From assembly GCA_025463745.1 (NCBI GenBank), contig JAODBB010000114.1:44115-108114 (forward strand): 64,000 nucleotides of DNA. The letters run 5' to 3'. The translations under genes and the position numbers were made by a program. The first letter of the stretch is position 1; the number at the start of each line of letters is the position of its first letter. The stretch comes from Subtercola sp. Lineage in GTDB: Bacteria; Actinomycetota; Actinomycetes; Actinomycetales; Microbacteriaceae. Shown one piece after another: positions 63,996 to 64,000 of the stretch. The notes below the pieces were generated by a model that searched no databases, was not told the DNA's origin, and worked only from the letters and a program-made list of their open reading frames with translations.

Positions 63996-64000
63996 GAGGG

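Overview
The window is high-GC DNA from an actinobacterium, most likely a Microbacteriaceae-type genus. The evidence is strong GC bias at third codon positions, frequent GTG and TTG starts, and many short overlaps between genes. It also holds actinobacterial marker families: DUF3107, DUF3117, an AdnAB-like helicase-nuclease pair, an actinobacterial DapD and a DtxR-type iron box. Species cannot be fixed from the sequence alone. Nearly the whole window is chromosomal core with compact coding. I see no rRNA, tRNA, insertion sequence, phage block or CRISPR array.

Region 1 (1-12.7 kb) holds the divergent end of an adnA/adnB-like recombination helicase-nuclease pair (adnB runs off the left edge). 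It is followed by DUF3107, a small membrane protein, kynureninase, a ferritin-fold protein, an RhlE-like DEAD-box helicase with a structured leader, and a DUF445 protein. The adnAB / DUF3107 / ferritin-fold / rhlE set is also found together in mycobacteria. Region 2 (12.8-31 kb) holds a PHP phosphoesterase, aminopeptidase P, a magnesium/envelope block (general stress domain, MgtE_N-CBS, DUF1003), Mrp, a Na+/H+ antiporter, an aldo/keto reductase, TatB, an O-methyltransferase and DUF3117. It continues with a GT-C mannosyltransferase-like protein and the diaminopimelate (lysine/peptidoglycan) genes dapE, dapD and dapC, mixed with gltA (citrate synthase) and fdxA.

Region 3 (31-36.5 kb) is an elemental/ferrous iron uptake cluster: efeU-efeO-efeB on the minus strand under a DtxR-like box, with an extra EfeM-type lipoprotein facing it. 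Region 4 (36.5-47.2 kb) has a truncated family-A DNA polymerase, TypA, a complete Opp/Dpp-type peptide ABC transporter operon and a CPBP membrane protease. Region 5 (47.2-57.2 kb) has a pentapeptide-repeat surface protein, the glycine cleavage operon gcvT-gcvH-gcvP under a tandem glycine riboswitch, a CopC protein, a DUF4190 protein, and a ferric-reductase-like protein next to a bicovalent-flavin oxidase. Region 6 (57.2-64 kb) is the most accessory-like part: two toxin-antitoxin pairs, one translationally coupled to a membrane protein, an ABC-F ATPase, a secreted lectin-excalibur protein, small unknown proteins and YchF.

The points most worth following are: (i) the AbrB-PIN-membrane protein three-gene chain with two 4-bp overlaps; (ii) a 27-bp perfect palindrome in the dapE/dapD divergent promoter region; (iii) an interspersed palindrome family with a TTGCGCAAAAGCACC core; (iv) the lectin-excalibur secreted protein; (v) a 33-residue membrane peptide between the ferric-reductase-like and flavin oxidase genes; and (vi) several in-frame minisatellites inside information-processing enzymes.
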